64,000 bases of DNA, taken from contig JBAYTR010000013.1 of NCBI GenBank assembly GCA_041675505.1, forward strand, positions 1 through 64,000, written 5' to 3'. How positions within the stretch are numbered: the stretch's first letter is position 1; the number at the start of each line of letters is the position of its first letter. Below, piece after piece: positions 44,764-53,009 of the stretch. The notes beneath the pieces were generated by a model that was not told the origin of the DNA, searched no databases, and worked only from the letters and a program-made list of their open reading frames with translations. The position numbers and the translations under genes are program-made. This DNA is from JAGPCK01 sp041675505 (GTDB lineage: Bacteria > Bacteroidota > Bacteroidia > UKL13-3).

Positions 44764-45534
44764 TTATAGATTCTCAAGTTTTACAAATTCAAAACCCATA
44801 AGCATTCCTTCTTCTTTGTCGTTGATGCAATTACCAATGCGATTACCAAAACCCATAACTGTATTTCCATTGGAGAAATATGTCATTAATCTTTCACTTT
44901 CTAATTTGTCCTTTAACTGATTAAGTTTTGCCATATTGCCTGGGCTAATAAGAACACAAGTTTGATTTATTCCTTGTTTAAATCTGTTTAGAATTTCTGG
45001 ATTGATTTTGTTAAGTAATTCAATCAATTCTTCCTTTGTCGATTTTTTTAAAATGTCTTTCAGGTCAATGGTCAAATTATGGTCAATGCTTAGTAGAAGA
45101 TCTGCAACATTATCATAGGATTTATATATTTGCTCATATTTCTTAATCTCATCTTTCAATTTCCAAACAGTTTCGAAGTCTTTCGTTATTTCTGATGGTT
45201 TAATCGCTTTGTCTTTAAAATAAACATACATTTTTCTTGGCTTCCCATTTTCTTTAAAACCATTATAGGCTTTTTGAAATTCTTCATATGTGAAAGGTCC
45301 CACTTTATCAAAGAGTAAACATATTACAATGTCGCAGCCAAGTAAGGCATTGTTAAACTCATCTTGTTTTCTGTCTGTTGAAAATGAAGAAGAAAGCTTT
45401 TCCCAAATAACAGTTTCTAAATATACATTTTGATCTACAAGATGGTCATTCTTTCTGCTTAGGAAAGTCTCGATACTTTTTCTTTCTTCCTGCAAACTTC
45501 CTGCAGATGCTATAAATATTTTTATCCGTTTCAT
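44764..45534 (-). CDS. TIR-like/DUF4062-type protein (cassette 1)
   Basis: 256 residues from MKRIKIFIASAGSLQEER; a frame start at 45597 was rejected because it reads through the attI region. Residues 1-110 resemble the DUF4062/TIR-like domain found at the N-terminus of many NLR-type and phage-defence proteins: IFIASAGSLQEERKS, ETVIWEK, STDRKQDEFNNALLGCDIVICLL, KVGPFTYEEFQKAY. The rest is helical and ends GMLMGFEFVKLENL. TIR-like domains often hydrolyse NAD; which residues would do so here is not clear by eye. First cassette after attI, where newly captured genes normally insert. Confidence 0.65.
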   Translation of the reverse strand: MKRIKIFIASAGSLQEERKSIETFLSRKNDHLVDQNVYLETVIWEKLSSSFSTDRKQDEFNNALLGCDIVICLLFDKVGPFTYEEFQKAYNGFKENGKPRKMYVYFKDKAIKPSEITKDFETVWKLKDEIKKYEQIYKSYDNVADLLLSIDHNLTIDLKDILKKSTKEELIELLNKINPEILNRFKQGINQTCVLISPGNMAKLNQLKDKLESERLMTYFSNGNTVMGFGNRIGNCINDKEEGMLMGFEFVKLENL

Positions 45535-45550
45535 GTCTTTTTTATTATTA

Positions 45551-45626
45551 CCGCTAACTCGTTTATATACGAACCTTTTGTTCGCATATCCCACCATTTT
45601 GGGCAGACATGCGAACCTTTGCTTCG
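45551..45626 (-). other. attI-like primary recombination site
   Basis: A single core CCGCTAAC (45551-45558) with no attC palindrome. Beside it are two 15-bp direct repeats, CGAACCTTTTGTTCG (45570-45584) and CGAACCTTTGCTTCG (45612-45626), 42 bp apart, which fits same-face binding. It lies 91 bp beyond the recombinase stop codon and 17 bp before the first cassette gene. Strong-binding direct repeats beside the core are the layout of known attI sites. Confidence 0.7.
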
Positions 45627-45648
45627 TTCTGTAAATATATCAATAGGT

Positions 45649-46719
45649 TCATAAATCGTCAAATGGAGAGGTGATTTTTTGGATGCTTCGGGTACTTACA
45701 TGGGTATAAATTTCGGTAGTTTTACTGCTTTTATGCCCCAAAATTTCCTGAATATACCTCAAATCGGTTCCTGATTCTAATAAATGTGTAGCATAACTGT
45801 GTCTGAGCCAGTGAAGGGTAACCGGTTTTTTGACGTTTGCTTTTTCTAATGCTGTCTTTAATACTTTCTGAAGGCTTCTGGCATCGTAAGGCTCACCCTT
45901 ATATTGCCCCTCAAATAAATACTTAGATGTTTTTGCAACCATAACGTAAGCCCGAAGCAGCTCAATAGTCTTGTTGCTCAAGGGGGCAATACGGTCTTTA
46001 AAACCTTTGGCCTGTTTAATAACCAACAAATTTCTCTTGCTATCAACATGTGTTACCTCCAAATTAATTAACTCACTGCTGCGCAAGCCACAACTGTAAA
46101 TTAACGATAACATGGCCTTGTGTTTTATGTTGGTACAACTATCCAAAATAGCTTTAACCTCCGCTTTACTTAGTACATTAGGTAACTTCTTTTCCCTTCT
46201 TGGCCTGTGAATTTTGTCAGTTTCAATTTTACTTTCCCTAATAACACTAAAAAAAAGTTTTAGCGCATTTACAGTTTGATTCTGCAAGGAAGTTGAATAA
46301 CCTTTTGCTTTTATATAATCGTTATTGAAATTGATTACGTCTTTATTAGTAATGTCATCTACATTCTTTTTACTGTAGTGTTTTAAAAAAACTCTTAAAG
46401 AATCACTATATGTTCTTATGGTGTTTTCACTGTAATTACGTGAGCGCATCCATCTGGTAAACTCTGTTATTTTTTCAAATGCACCTTCAGCAACATCATC
46501 AGGGCTATTGGCAGTATAGGTTTTTTCAGCAATGGCCACTCCCAAAAGCTTGCGAAAATGTTCATTGTCCTGCACGTGCCAGCACTTAAGCGTGCTGCTC
46601 CACCGTGCGCCTTTTAGTGTGCGTACGAGCGCATTGTCTTCTTTGTTGTATGGAAACTTAATGGTAAGGCGCTTTTGGCCTTCATGCAGCACAGGTGTAA
46701 TAATCCATTCAGGTTTCAT
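45649..46719 (-). CDS. tyrosine recombinase, candidate cassette integrase
   Basis: 356 residues. Residues 1-65 form an extra N-terminal domain with ARWSSTLKCWHV, reminiscent of the HARP/RWxPxxKxW motif. 70-165 is the SAM-like core-binding domain. Catalytic set: Arg213 (CGLRSSEL), Lys238 (AKGFKDR), His303/Arg306 (LHWLRHSYA), His329 (LGHKSS), Tyr338 (EIYTHV). The end SPFDDL resembles SPLDAL of IntI1. But Lys238 to His303 is 65 residues, Xer-like, against about 106 in IntI1, so the IntI-specific insertion is missing. Same strand as the cassettes. It could be an unrelated Xer-like enzyme, but attI-like DNA directly behind it argues for integrase function. Confidence 0.85.
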   Translation of the reverse strand: MKPEWIITPVLHEGQKRLTIKFPYNKEDNALVRTLKGARWSSTLKCWHVQDNEHFRKLLGVAIAEKTYTANSPDDVAEGAFEKITEFTRWMRSRNYSENTIRTYSDSLRVFLKHYSKKNVDDITNKDVINFNNDYIKAKGYSTSLQNQTVNALKLFFSVIRESKIETDKIHRPRREKKLPNVLSKAEVKAILDSCTNIKHKAMLSLIYSCGLRSSELINLEVTHVDSKRNLLVIKQAKGFKDRIAPLSNKTIELLRAYVMVAKTSKYLFEGQYKGEPYDARSLQKVLKTALEKANVKKPVTLHWLRHSYATHLLESGTDLRYIQEILGHKSSKTTEIYTHVSTRSIQKITSPFDDL

Positions 46720-46739
46720 CAGTTTGATTTTTCAAACTG
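46720..46739. promoter_or_regulatory. perfect inverted repeat abutting the integrase start codon
   Basis: CAGTTTGA, a 4-nt loop, and TCAAACTG, ending at the base before the ATG. It could be a repressor operator or an mRNA hairpin blocking initiation. No LexA-type box of known consensus is claimed. Confidence 0.55.
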
Positions 46740-46804
46740 CAATATACAAGTATTTTCTATTTTTCAATTGATGTCCCATTTTAAACGGTGGTGCTCATCT
46801 TTGG

Positions 46805-46826
46805 GATCCCGATAGCCATCGGGATC
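46805..46826. repeat. REP-like palindrome
   Basis: Perfect 9-bp arms GATCCCGAT / ATCGGGATC around AGCC. It resembles the short CCCGATAG...CTATCGGG palindromes seen scattered in Bacteroidota genomes. The remaining intergenic sequence (46740-46909) holds nothing else recognised. Confidence 0.55.
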
Positions 46827-46909
46827 GAAGTGACGTTTTTTTGATTTAGTGAAACACTGCCAACACCTTTATTGAAATGAGTCGATACTTATTTTAAAAA
46901 CAAGGTATG

Positions 46910-47707
46910 TTACCTGCTTTTCTCCATTTGAAAGAAATAGTTTTTCAAATGTTTGCCATCATTCCGGTGAAAACACTTAATCAACAAGAGAGCGCTTATG
47001 TAAGCCACTACTACTACCGGATTTAAAAATGCTACTCTCTTTTTCCTTAGGGTAAACTTATCAGAAAGAACATTAACGTGGTCAGTGCCGGTTTTCAACT
47101 TAGTAACCTCTTTTATTTCAATGGAGGCTACATTTACAAAGCCTGATTGACTAAATAAATTTTCCCACTCGTTTGGAGCAACAAGGCTTCCATTGCTTTG
47201 TATTATCCCGAAATCCTTTAAACAGCGGTTGTTTACCTCGCTGATTTTTTCTTTGGGTGTATTCCACTCCCAAACAGCATCAACTGAAAAAAATGCTCCG
47301 GCAGGTTTTAGTACTCTTCTTATTTCTGCCACCAATACACTCAAAGCCGGTTGCTCAATTATACCCAATACAGATTCAGCATATACTGCATCAAAAAAAT
47401 TATCTTCAAAGGGCAGCTTTCCATCAGGCTGTATTAATTTCAGGTTTACAGAGGATATGCCGCAGTAGTTCAATCTTTGCTGTGCTGTTTTTAACATCTG
47501 TTCCGATATATCAGCACCATACAAATGAACACCTGTATTGAGCGAAAGATCGGCAAGTGTTGCGCCTGTGCCGCAGCCAATTTCCAGTATCTTCATCCCT
47601 GAAACGGGCTTTATTTTGCTGATAAGATAAGCCGTACTTTTTTTACCGCCCGGGTGCAGGTACGAAACTCCTGTTTTTGCTAAAATATCTAAAAATTTAA
47701 ATCCCAT
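46910..47707 (-). CDS. UbiE/COQ5-like SAM methyltransferase with C-terminal hydrophobic segment
   Basis: 265 residues. LEIGCGTGATLADLSLNTG (SAM loop), LYGADISEQMLKTAQQR, NFFDAVYAESVLGIIEQ and EIRRVLKPAGAFFSVDA. Residues about 228-245 are hydrophobic (VVVVAYISALLLIKCF), suggesting membrane association, as for quinone or lipid methylases. Substrate unknown. It lies just outside the cassette array with a normal backbone composition. Confidence 0.83.
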   Translation of the reverse strand: MGFKFLDILAKTGVSYLHPGGKKSTAYLISKIKPVSGMKILEIGCGTGATLADLSLNTGVHLYGADISEQMLKTAQQRLNYCGISSVNLKLIQPDGKLPFEDNFFDAVYAESVLGIIEQPALSVLVAEIRRVLKPAGAFFSVDAVWEWNTPKEKISEVNNRCLKDFGIIQSNGSLVAPNEWENLFSQSGFVNVASIEIKEVTKLKTGTDHVNVLSDKFTLRKKRVAFLNPVVVVAYISALLLIKCFHRNDGKHLKNYFFQMEKSR

Positions 47708-47861
47708 ATTTAATCATTAAAAGCACTGCAACACCTGCTGCAAGCCGGAAGCAAACCACCTGCTTTGTTCCTCATCTGCGTGCCGGGCATTTAAGCATAG
47801 CAGGCAGTGATGTTCCGCTTTGAGGAAGAGAGAATGACGAACTGTCGCTGGTAAGGTTTTC

Positions 47862-48227
47862 CTAGTCCACACAGGCTACCATTATTTCCCCCGTCAACAC
47901 ATCAGGCTCAATAATATGTTCCATGTTTTTATGAAACTCCGCTATGGGCAGCCATTCCTCTAAAACTAAATTCATTTGTTCATATTTTAAACAGTTGCAC
48001 CGGTAGTTTACCAGCATTACCCGCTCCCCTTCCCATTGCAGTGTGCGAGCAAAACTTCCCGCAGGCAACTCAGCACCCAGGTAGGATAAGGCCCATTTGA
48101 GGGCTGTCTCCACATCGCTTTGTGTTTCACCAGCGTGTGATTTGTTCCAACGTAAACGAATGGAAGCAACTCCTTCAACAACGGTGATCTCCTCGTACTC
48201 ATGCTTGCAGGAGTCGGTTACAATCAC
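47862..48227 (-). CDS. hypothetical protein
   Basis: 121 residues from a GTG; no ATG is available before a stop three to eight codons upstream. Contains SCKHEYEEITVVEGVASIRLRW and several paired Cys. No family recognised. Codon pattern is compatible with a real gene and no better frame is seen. Neighbouring spacers (47708-47861 and 48228-48291) hold nothing I recognise. Confidence 0.5.
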   Translation of the reverse strand: MIVTDSCKHEYEEITVVEGVASIRLRWNKSHAGETQSDVETALKWALSYLGAELPAGSFARTLQWEGERVMLVNYRCNCLKYEQMNLVLEEWLPIAEFHKNMEHIIEPDVLTGEIMVACVD

Positions 48228-48291
48228 ACAGCAGTAATACCAACGTCAGATAAACAATTGACCTCATTCAGGCAAAGATGAATTAATTATT

Positions 48292-49497
48292 TTAAACATG
48301 TTCTTTTTTCATAGAAGCGGCAAAGGCAAACATTGCTACCATAACCAACTGGGTGCAGGATGCGGCCAGCAAAACATGAGCTATATCCGGCTGCCCGAAA
48401 TGCATGACAAGCACCAAAAATAAAAACAATACCAGCATGGAAATAACATTTATGTACAGCACCTTTATATTCCCCTGCTGTTTGAAAAGCTGATAGGCAT
48501 AGGGCAAAATAAGGTAGACAGAAAACATAAAAACCCAGGCGAAAATAAGGGCCAAAATATCCACATAAGTTTTGAAAAACAACAGCATAAATGGCTGCAA
48601 CAATAAAGTAGCCACAGCAGTAATGATTAAACCGGGCAACAACAGTGAGCGCCCCAGCTTGTTTCCCTCCGCTTCTTTCATACGGTAAAATCCTTTAGCA
48701 AAAGGTTGAAATAAATACGCACCACCCGACTGTACCATAACCAATAAGCCGAGCAATACCCTGAATTTTCCCAGTGTGTAATCATCCAGATATAAATCAG
48801 CACCAATAAGTATCCCTCTGGTAAAAACAAGTCCGGTAAAGTTGACCAGCGCAAAGGAGAGTGACTTTCGGATAAAACTCATGTCCCGCTTTACTGCTTC
48901 AAAAAGCGGTGAGCGAACAAAAAAGAAGCGGTTAAAAAACACCACCAGTAAAATCATTTTTACCAGTTGCATAAGCGAGAGTGCCTGCAACAACGTGTAA
49001 TATGTGGCAGTATCTCCTTTAAGTGCTAAAAAAGTAACGGCTGATAAAAAAGATGTAATTTCAGCCGCAACAGGCAAATGAAATTTCTTTTCGTACAGCG
49101 TAATCACCTCTGTTGACTGACTTATGTACCCTGCCACTATCCAAATTAACAGGTGCATGTATTCTACTGCATCGAATGAAAAGAACGGCAGCAGCAGCAT
49201 GGATAAAAACAGTATGGGAACACGGGCCATAAGCAACTGACGGAAAAGCGTTTTTTGCATAGCCGGATGAAGACTAAACTGCCTGAGCAAATACTCTTTG
49301 TTTCCCCATGAAGCAAAAGTAACGGCTAAGGAGAGGTAGACCTGAGCAGCATTTACTTTACCCCACCACTGGGTATTAAAAAATGCGACCACTATATATG
49401 ACAACACCAAGCCGCTAGCTGTTGAGGTAAATTGTCCGCCAGCATAGGCCAGTACAAATTTCAAACGCTTCAATGAATAAGTCGAAATGTTTTGCAT
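48292..49497 (-). CDS. polysaccharide flippase-like membrane protein (Wzx/PST family)
   Basis: 401 residues with about 12 hydrophobic segments in the MOP-superfamily style (LAYAGGQFTSTASGLVLSYIVV at the N-terminus; YLFQPFAKGFYRM). Likely moves lipid-linked sugar units across the inner membrane. Last gene of the leftward polysaccharide cluster, seven bases after the GT87-like gene. A second flippase is encoded at 57129-58589. Confidence 0.8.
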   Translation of the reverse strand: MQNISTYSLKRLKFVLAYAGGQFTSTASGLVLSYIVVAFFNTQWWGKVNAAQVYLSLAVTFASWGNKEYLLRQFSLHPAMQKTLFRQLLMARVPILFLSMLLLPFFSFDAVEYMHLLIWIVAGYISQSTEVITLYEKKFHLPVAAEITSFLSAVTFLALKGDTATYYTLLQALSLMQLVKMILLVVFFNRFFFVRSPLFEAVKRDMSFIRKSLSFALVNFTGLVFTRGILIGADLYLDDYTLGKFRVLLGLLVMVQSGGAYLFQPFAKGFYRMKEAEGNKLGRSLLLPGLIITAVATLLLQPFMLLFFKTYVDILALIFAWVFMFSVYLILPYAYQLFKQQGNIKVLYINVISMLVLFLFLVLVMHFGQPDIAHVLLAASCTQLVMVAMFAFAASMKKEHV

Positions 49498-49503
49498 TAC
49501 GTA

Positions 49504-51003
49504 TTAATGTTGTTGAATAAACATTAAGGTGTAAAAGCCCACGCCTCTGCCTTCATCAGAAAGAGACAGACAAATGCTGTCATTTAAACAAACCTGCTGA
49601 TGCGGAACTTCCCATTCTACTTTATTCACCTGAAAAGGCAAGGCTACCCGTTGTAGTTGCGGACCGTTCAGATTAAAGTGCTCAAATAAAACGGAGTCCC
49701 CTGCCACATCAAATTCCTTGATTAAAACAACTCCTTTATCCGTTGGCAAATATCTTCGACCGGTTTCAGCAATTGCCGTAGGTATATACCAGGGGATGAA
49801 TAACAATACGGCATAAGACCATTTAAGCCGAGGTTTAGCCCAAAGCAACACCAGTACAAAAAGAATAAGAAGCAGGTACAACCGGTGAAACTGAAGCGGC
49901 ACAGGCAAAGCACTAAGCAGATTGAATGGCAGGTTAGCTGCAAGTACTATGAGTAGTATAATCCACCTTCCTTTACCTGAAAAGTTTCGTAACTCTTTAT
50001 CAGCTAAAAGTAAAAGAAGCAGCATAAGGCTGAAGCTGTTTCCATACCCACTGAGCAGAAATGAAGACAAAAGCCAAAGCGCAAATTTCCTTTCTACCGA
50101 AGCAGAAGTTAACGTGGCCAGAACTGTTAAGCCAAAAACAAGTACCTTAAACGTAAGCCACAATTTGCCGTACAGGTAAGGGTTATTGAACCACGCTTCG
50201 GGGTTGTCCAAAGCATCAGGAACAAACAGCTTTTTAAGCAGCACCTGCATGCTTTGGTAATTGAGTGCGTAAGTATTGTTTATGTCTCCGGCAGCCAAAC
50301 GGGGCAAAATATCAACGAGGTACTCACGCCATACCTCCATGTGCACAACAGGAACAGACAGTGCGAAAAAAACCAACATAGCCAAAAACAGTTTAAGCAG
50401 GCCGCGGTAATCTTTTTGAAAAAATAAGAAGAACAGCACAAAGGCCGGAGTTATCTTAAGCAGAATAGCCAAAGCCCAGCATACCGCCATAAGCCACAAC
50501 TGTTGCTTTTGGTAAGCTATAAATCCTGTAGCCAGCAGAAAAAAAATGAGGCAATAGGTTTGTCCCTCTATAAAATTATAACGCAGCGGAAACAAAACAA
50601 GCAAAGGGGAAATAAAAATCCATTCATTGCGCCAACTGTAATGTGTTGCCAATTTATAGATACCTGTCAACAACGCCACTGCTGACAATACATTCCAGAT
50701 TAGTTTTGCGGTGAACGGCTCAAAAAAAGTTAAAGGCACATACACCAAAGCCGTAAAGGGAGTAACAGGAGTATAATTCAGGAAAAAATTGCGCAGGCCC
50801 GTGTTGTATATCGCTGTGTTAAACTGATAGGGGTCATATATCCAAAGGCCCCATTGGCCTTGCGTGAGAAATTTGGAGGCGTAATAGTAATTACCGAAAT
50901 CACCAATGGCATGTCCTTTGGAAAACACAATCAAAACAAAAGCTATGCAACCCGCTATAAGCAGGCACATTCTTTTGCTGAACTCAAACTGCGTTTTTAT
51001 CAC
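49504..51003 (-). CDS. GT87-like (DUF2029) membrane glycosyltransferase
   Basis: About 499 residues, 10 or more transmembrane segments and the family phrases GDFGNYYYASKF, IYDPYQFN, NYTPVTPF, EGQTYCLIFFLLA. The acidic GDF motif near the first loop is typical of GT-C polyprenyl-phosphate-sugar-dependent enzymes. The first ATG is at 50970, but a GTG at 51003 adds a positive N-terminal tail usual for such proteins. Overlaps the sugar transferase gene by about 20 bases. Confidence 0.8.
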   Translation of the reverse strand: MIKTQFEFSKRMCLLIAGCIAFVLIVFSKGHAIGDFGNYYYASKFLTQGQWGLWIYDPYQFNTAIYNTGLRNFFLNYTPVTPFTALVYVPLTFFEPFTAKLIWNVLSAVALLTGIYKLATHYSWRNEWIFISPLLVLFPLRYNFIEGQTYCLIFFLLATGFIAYQKQQLWLMAVCWALAILLKITPAFVLFFLFFQKDYRGLLKLFLAMLVFFALSVPVVHMEVWREYLVDILPRLAAGDINNTYALNYQSMQVLLKKLFVPDALDNPEAWFNNPYLYGKLWLTFKVLVFGLTVLATLTSASVERKFALWLLSSFLLSGYGNSFSLMLLLLLLADKELRNFSGKGRWIILLIVLAANLPFNLLSALPVPLQFHRLYLLLILFVLVLLWAKPRLKWSYAVLLFIPWYIPTAIAETGRRYLPTDKGVVLIKEFDVAGDSVLFEHFNLNGPQLQRVALPFQVNKVEWEVPHQQVCLNDSICLSLSDEGRGVGFYTLMFIQQH

Positions 51004-51727
51004 CAAACAAAACTAACTTAATAGTTTTTAAAATGATTACTAAATCGAGCCACACACTCCAGTGTTTAATGTAAAAAATATCGAGCAGCACCCTATTCCT
51101 TATCATGCGGTGGTTGCGAATTTCACCCCGGTATCCTTCTACCTGTGAAAGTCCGGTGATGCCGGGCCGCACCAACAAACGTTTCGGGTACTCGGCCACA
51201 TCCTGGGTGTATATGTTGGTGTGGTGCAACATGTGTGGTCGTGGTCCCACTAAAGACATCTCACCGGCCAATACATTAAAAAACTGCGGCAATTCGTCCA
51301 GACTTAATTTTCTGAGCAATTTACCCACCAGAGTTACTCGCGGGTCACCTTGAAAAGCCTGTTGCAAATCGGATGATTCATTCACTATCATGGAGCGCAG
51401 TTTGTAACAGTTGAACGGCAAATTGTAGCGCCCTGTTCTTTGCTGAACAAAAAAGACCGGCCCTTTTGACGACAATTTAATTAAGATGGCCAGAATAGGC
51501 AACAGCCAACTGAGCACCAAAACAATCACCAGTAATGAGAACACAATATCGGCCGTCCTTTTCACAAAACTCCCCGGAAACCTGACTATAGCCAGATGAC
51601 TGCTTTCCTGATGGTATGTTTTGAGATTCCTCATGAGCATTAGTTCAACCGGTACATTATTAACGCCTGCTGTGTTATGTGCTTTAGATAGTTTCACTTT
51701 GTAATCGAATCCGGCAAAGTAAAGCAA
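50984..51727 (-). CDS. undecaprenyl-phosphate sugar transferase (initiating enzyme)
   Basis: 247 residues. A single N-terminal hydrophobic helix (VFSLLVIVLVLSWLLPIL), then the polyprenyl-phosphate sugar-1-phosphate transferase core: KGPVFFVQQRTGR, FNCYKLRSM, RVTLVGKLLRKLSLDELPQ, SLVGPRPH and RPGITGLSQV. It starts the repeat unit on undecaprenyl phosphate. This is the short form without the N-terminal CoA_binding_3-like domain. An internal ATG near residue 30 is also possible. Confidence 0.92.
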   Translation of the reverse strand: MLYFAGFDYKVKLSKAHNTAGVNNVPVELMLMRNLKTYHQESSHLAIVRFPGSFVKRTADIVFSLLVIVLVLSWLLPILAILIKLSSKGPVFFVQQRTGRYNLPFNCYKLRSMIVNESSDLQQAFQGDPRVTLVGKLLRKLSLDELPQFFNVLAGEMSLVGPRPHMLHHTNIYTQDVAEYPKRLLVRPGITGLSQVEGYRGEIRNHRMIRNRVLLDIFYIKHWSVWLDLVIILKTIKLVLFGDKNAV

Positions 51728-51734
51728 TATGCTG

Positions 51735-53009
51735 CTATTTTTTTTGGCTTTTGACGGCAGTGGGCTTTGAATTTACCAACAGACAGGTGAAAAATACGAA
51801 CCACACAATTCCTTTGTTGGCACTTAAAAAACACTCCGTGAGGCAAAGGATTGAAACAAAAACAATTAATAGCAGAAAATGATATTGACGGTGGTGGTAA
51901 AAGTGCCGGTACAAAGCAGCCAACCAAAGCAGCAGACAAGCCAGACCTACCAACCCCGTTGATAACAAAGCCTCCATATACTGGTTGTGCGGATTGTAAC
52001 CCTCGTACCCTTTATCATTCCTGCGCTCATCTCCCATAAACATCCCCGACTCCCGGTAACGTTCATTTAGTAGGTCTTGAAAATCACCTGTTCCAACGCC
52101 CGTTATCCAAGCCTGTTGTTCCCTTACAAGGTGAAGTGAATGCTTCCATAAAACCAGACGCAAACTGCTCCCGCTGAAAGGGGTGTTGTAAAAATATTTT
52201 TCCTGCCTCACTACGGAAAAATCCGTGTTCCATTCAGCTACATAACGTTTTAAAACAAATTGATCAGACAAAAGCAAAAGCAGCAACAGGCCCACAGTAG
52301 CCGCTCCGCCTATCAGCAGTTTTTTTACTGACCAACGGGTAAAAAATTGTTGCGCTACAAAAAACAGGAGCAGAAACATAAGCACCATTTTGGAAGCCAG
52401 CAGGTACAACATACACACAAGAAAAAGCAACACGGCAGCAAAAAGTAATTTATGAAGTTGCCACGAATTTCGGTTTAACCACAGCAGCACTATCGCGAAA
52501 GCAATGTAGGCCGAGAAATAAATAGCATTCACCGATATGAACCCGGATAAATTATGGTAAAAATAATACTCGGAACTACCTGTGTAGTTGTGCAACACGT
52601 AAGCCCGCTGAAGACAATACAGGGCTGCCAGCAAAATACTTCCCACGTAACATTTGAATACTTTTTGCAGAACACTATCCTCCACCTTTGACACAAAAGC
52701 AAAGGATAGCGGAAGCAAAAGAAGTGCAAGTTTACGTTCAGCATAATGCCACGCTTCCGTTGTATGGGTACTGTTGATTACACTTAACAAATACAATCCG
52801 AAAAGCAACATGGGAACCCAAAAAACAAGTTGGCGGATATTGGATTGAAAATTTCCGGTTGAGCCGGTGAGTATGTTCACGATGAACACCATCGCGAGCA
52901 AAACATTGTTCAAAGGTACCGGCAACACAAAGCTGGCTGCTGCGAGCATCCACATCACTTGCCGGAGTGATGTGCTGTTATTGCTGTATAGAAAGAAAGA
53001 GGTTTTCAT
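51735..53009 (-). CDS. O-antigen ligase/polymerase-like membrane protein (Wzy/WaaL)
   Basis: 424 residues with about 11 membrane segments and the large periplasmic loop ending GYNPHNQYMEALLSTG, the HN motif of O-antigen ligase family proteins. The first ATG in frame is 53009 (a TTG at 53018 was ignored). It overlaps the DUF1972 glycosyltransferase gene by 32 bases. Ligase or polymerase activity cannot be separated by sequence. Confidence 0.84.
   Translation of the reverse strand: MKTSFFLYSNNSTSLRQVMWMLAAASFVLPVPLNNVLLAMVFIVNILTGSTGNFQSNIRQLVFWVPMLLFGLYLLSVINSTHTTEAWHYAERKLALLLLPLSFAFVSKVEDSVLQKVFKCYVGSILLAALYCLQRAYVLHNYTGSSEYYFYHNLSGFISVNAIYFSAYIAFAIVLLWLNRNSWQLHKLLFAAVLLFLVCMLYLLASKMVLMFLLLFFVAQQFFTRWSVKKLLIGGAATVGLLLLLLLSDQFVLKRYVAEWNTDFSVVRQEKYFYNTPFSGSSLRLVLWKHSLHLVREQQAWITGVGTGDFQDLLNERYRESGMFMGDERRNDKGYEGYNPHNQYMEALLSTGLVGLACLLLWLAALYRHFYHHRQYHFLLLIVFVSILCLTECFLSANKGIVWFVFFTCLLVNSKPTAVKSQKK

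Larger units (their letters stand above)
31638..45558 (-). mobile_element. integron-like gene-cassette array
   Basis: Nine palindromic attC-like elements plus one attI-like core, all oriented with the cassettes reading leftward from the recombinase gene at 45649-46719. For cassettes 1 to 8 the core at the start (for example GTTGGCAGTAATTAT, cassette 2) reappears as the complement at its own end (GTTGGCAGTAGTTAT). The same holds for GTTATGGGC, GTTATATGC, GTTATAGGGC, GTTATGCC and the GTTAGCGG pairs. This start-end match, different from each neighbour, is what excisable integron cassettes show. The genes are AT-rich accessory types. The distal end is disturbed by an IS1182-type remnant. Array identity is well supported; mobility is inference. 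Confidence 0.85.

Noticed and set aside
31638..45558. Regularly spaced repeats could be a CRISPR array.
   Set aside because: The repeats are 130-170 bp palindromes separated by whole genes, with no short uniform repeat-spacer pattern and no cas genes.
45649..46719. Recombinase as a plain XerC/XerD acting at dif.
   Set aside because: An extra N-terminal domain, attI-like DNA directly behind the gene and an adjoining cassette array make an array-specific role more likely; not excluded.
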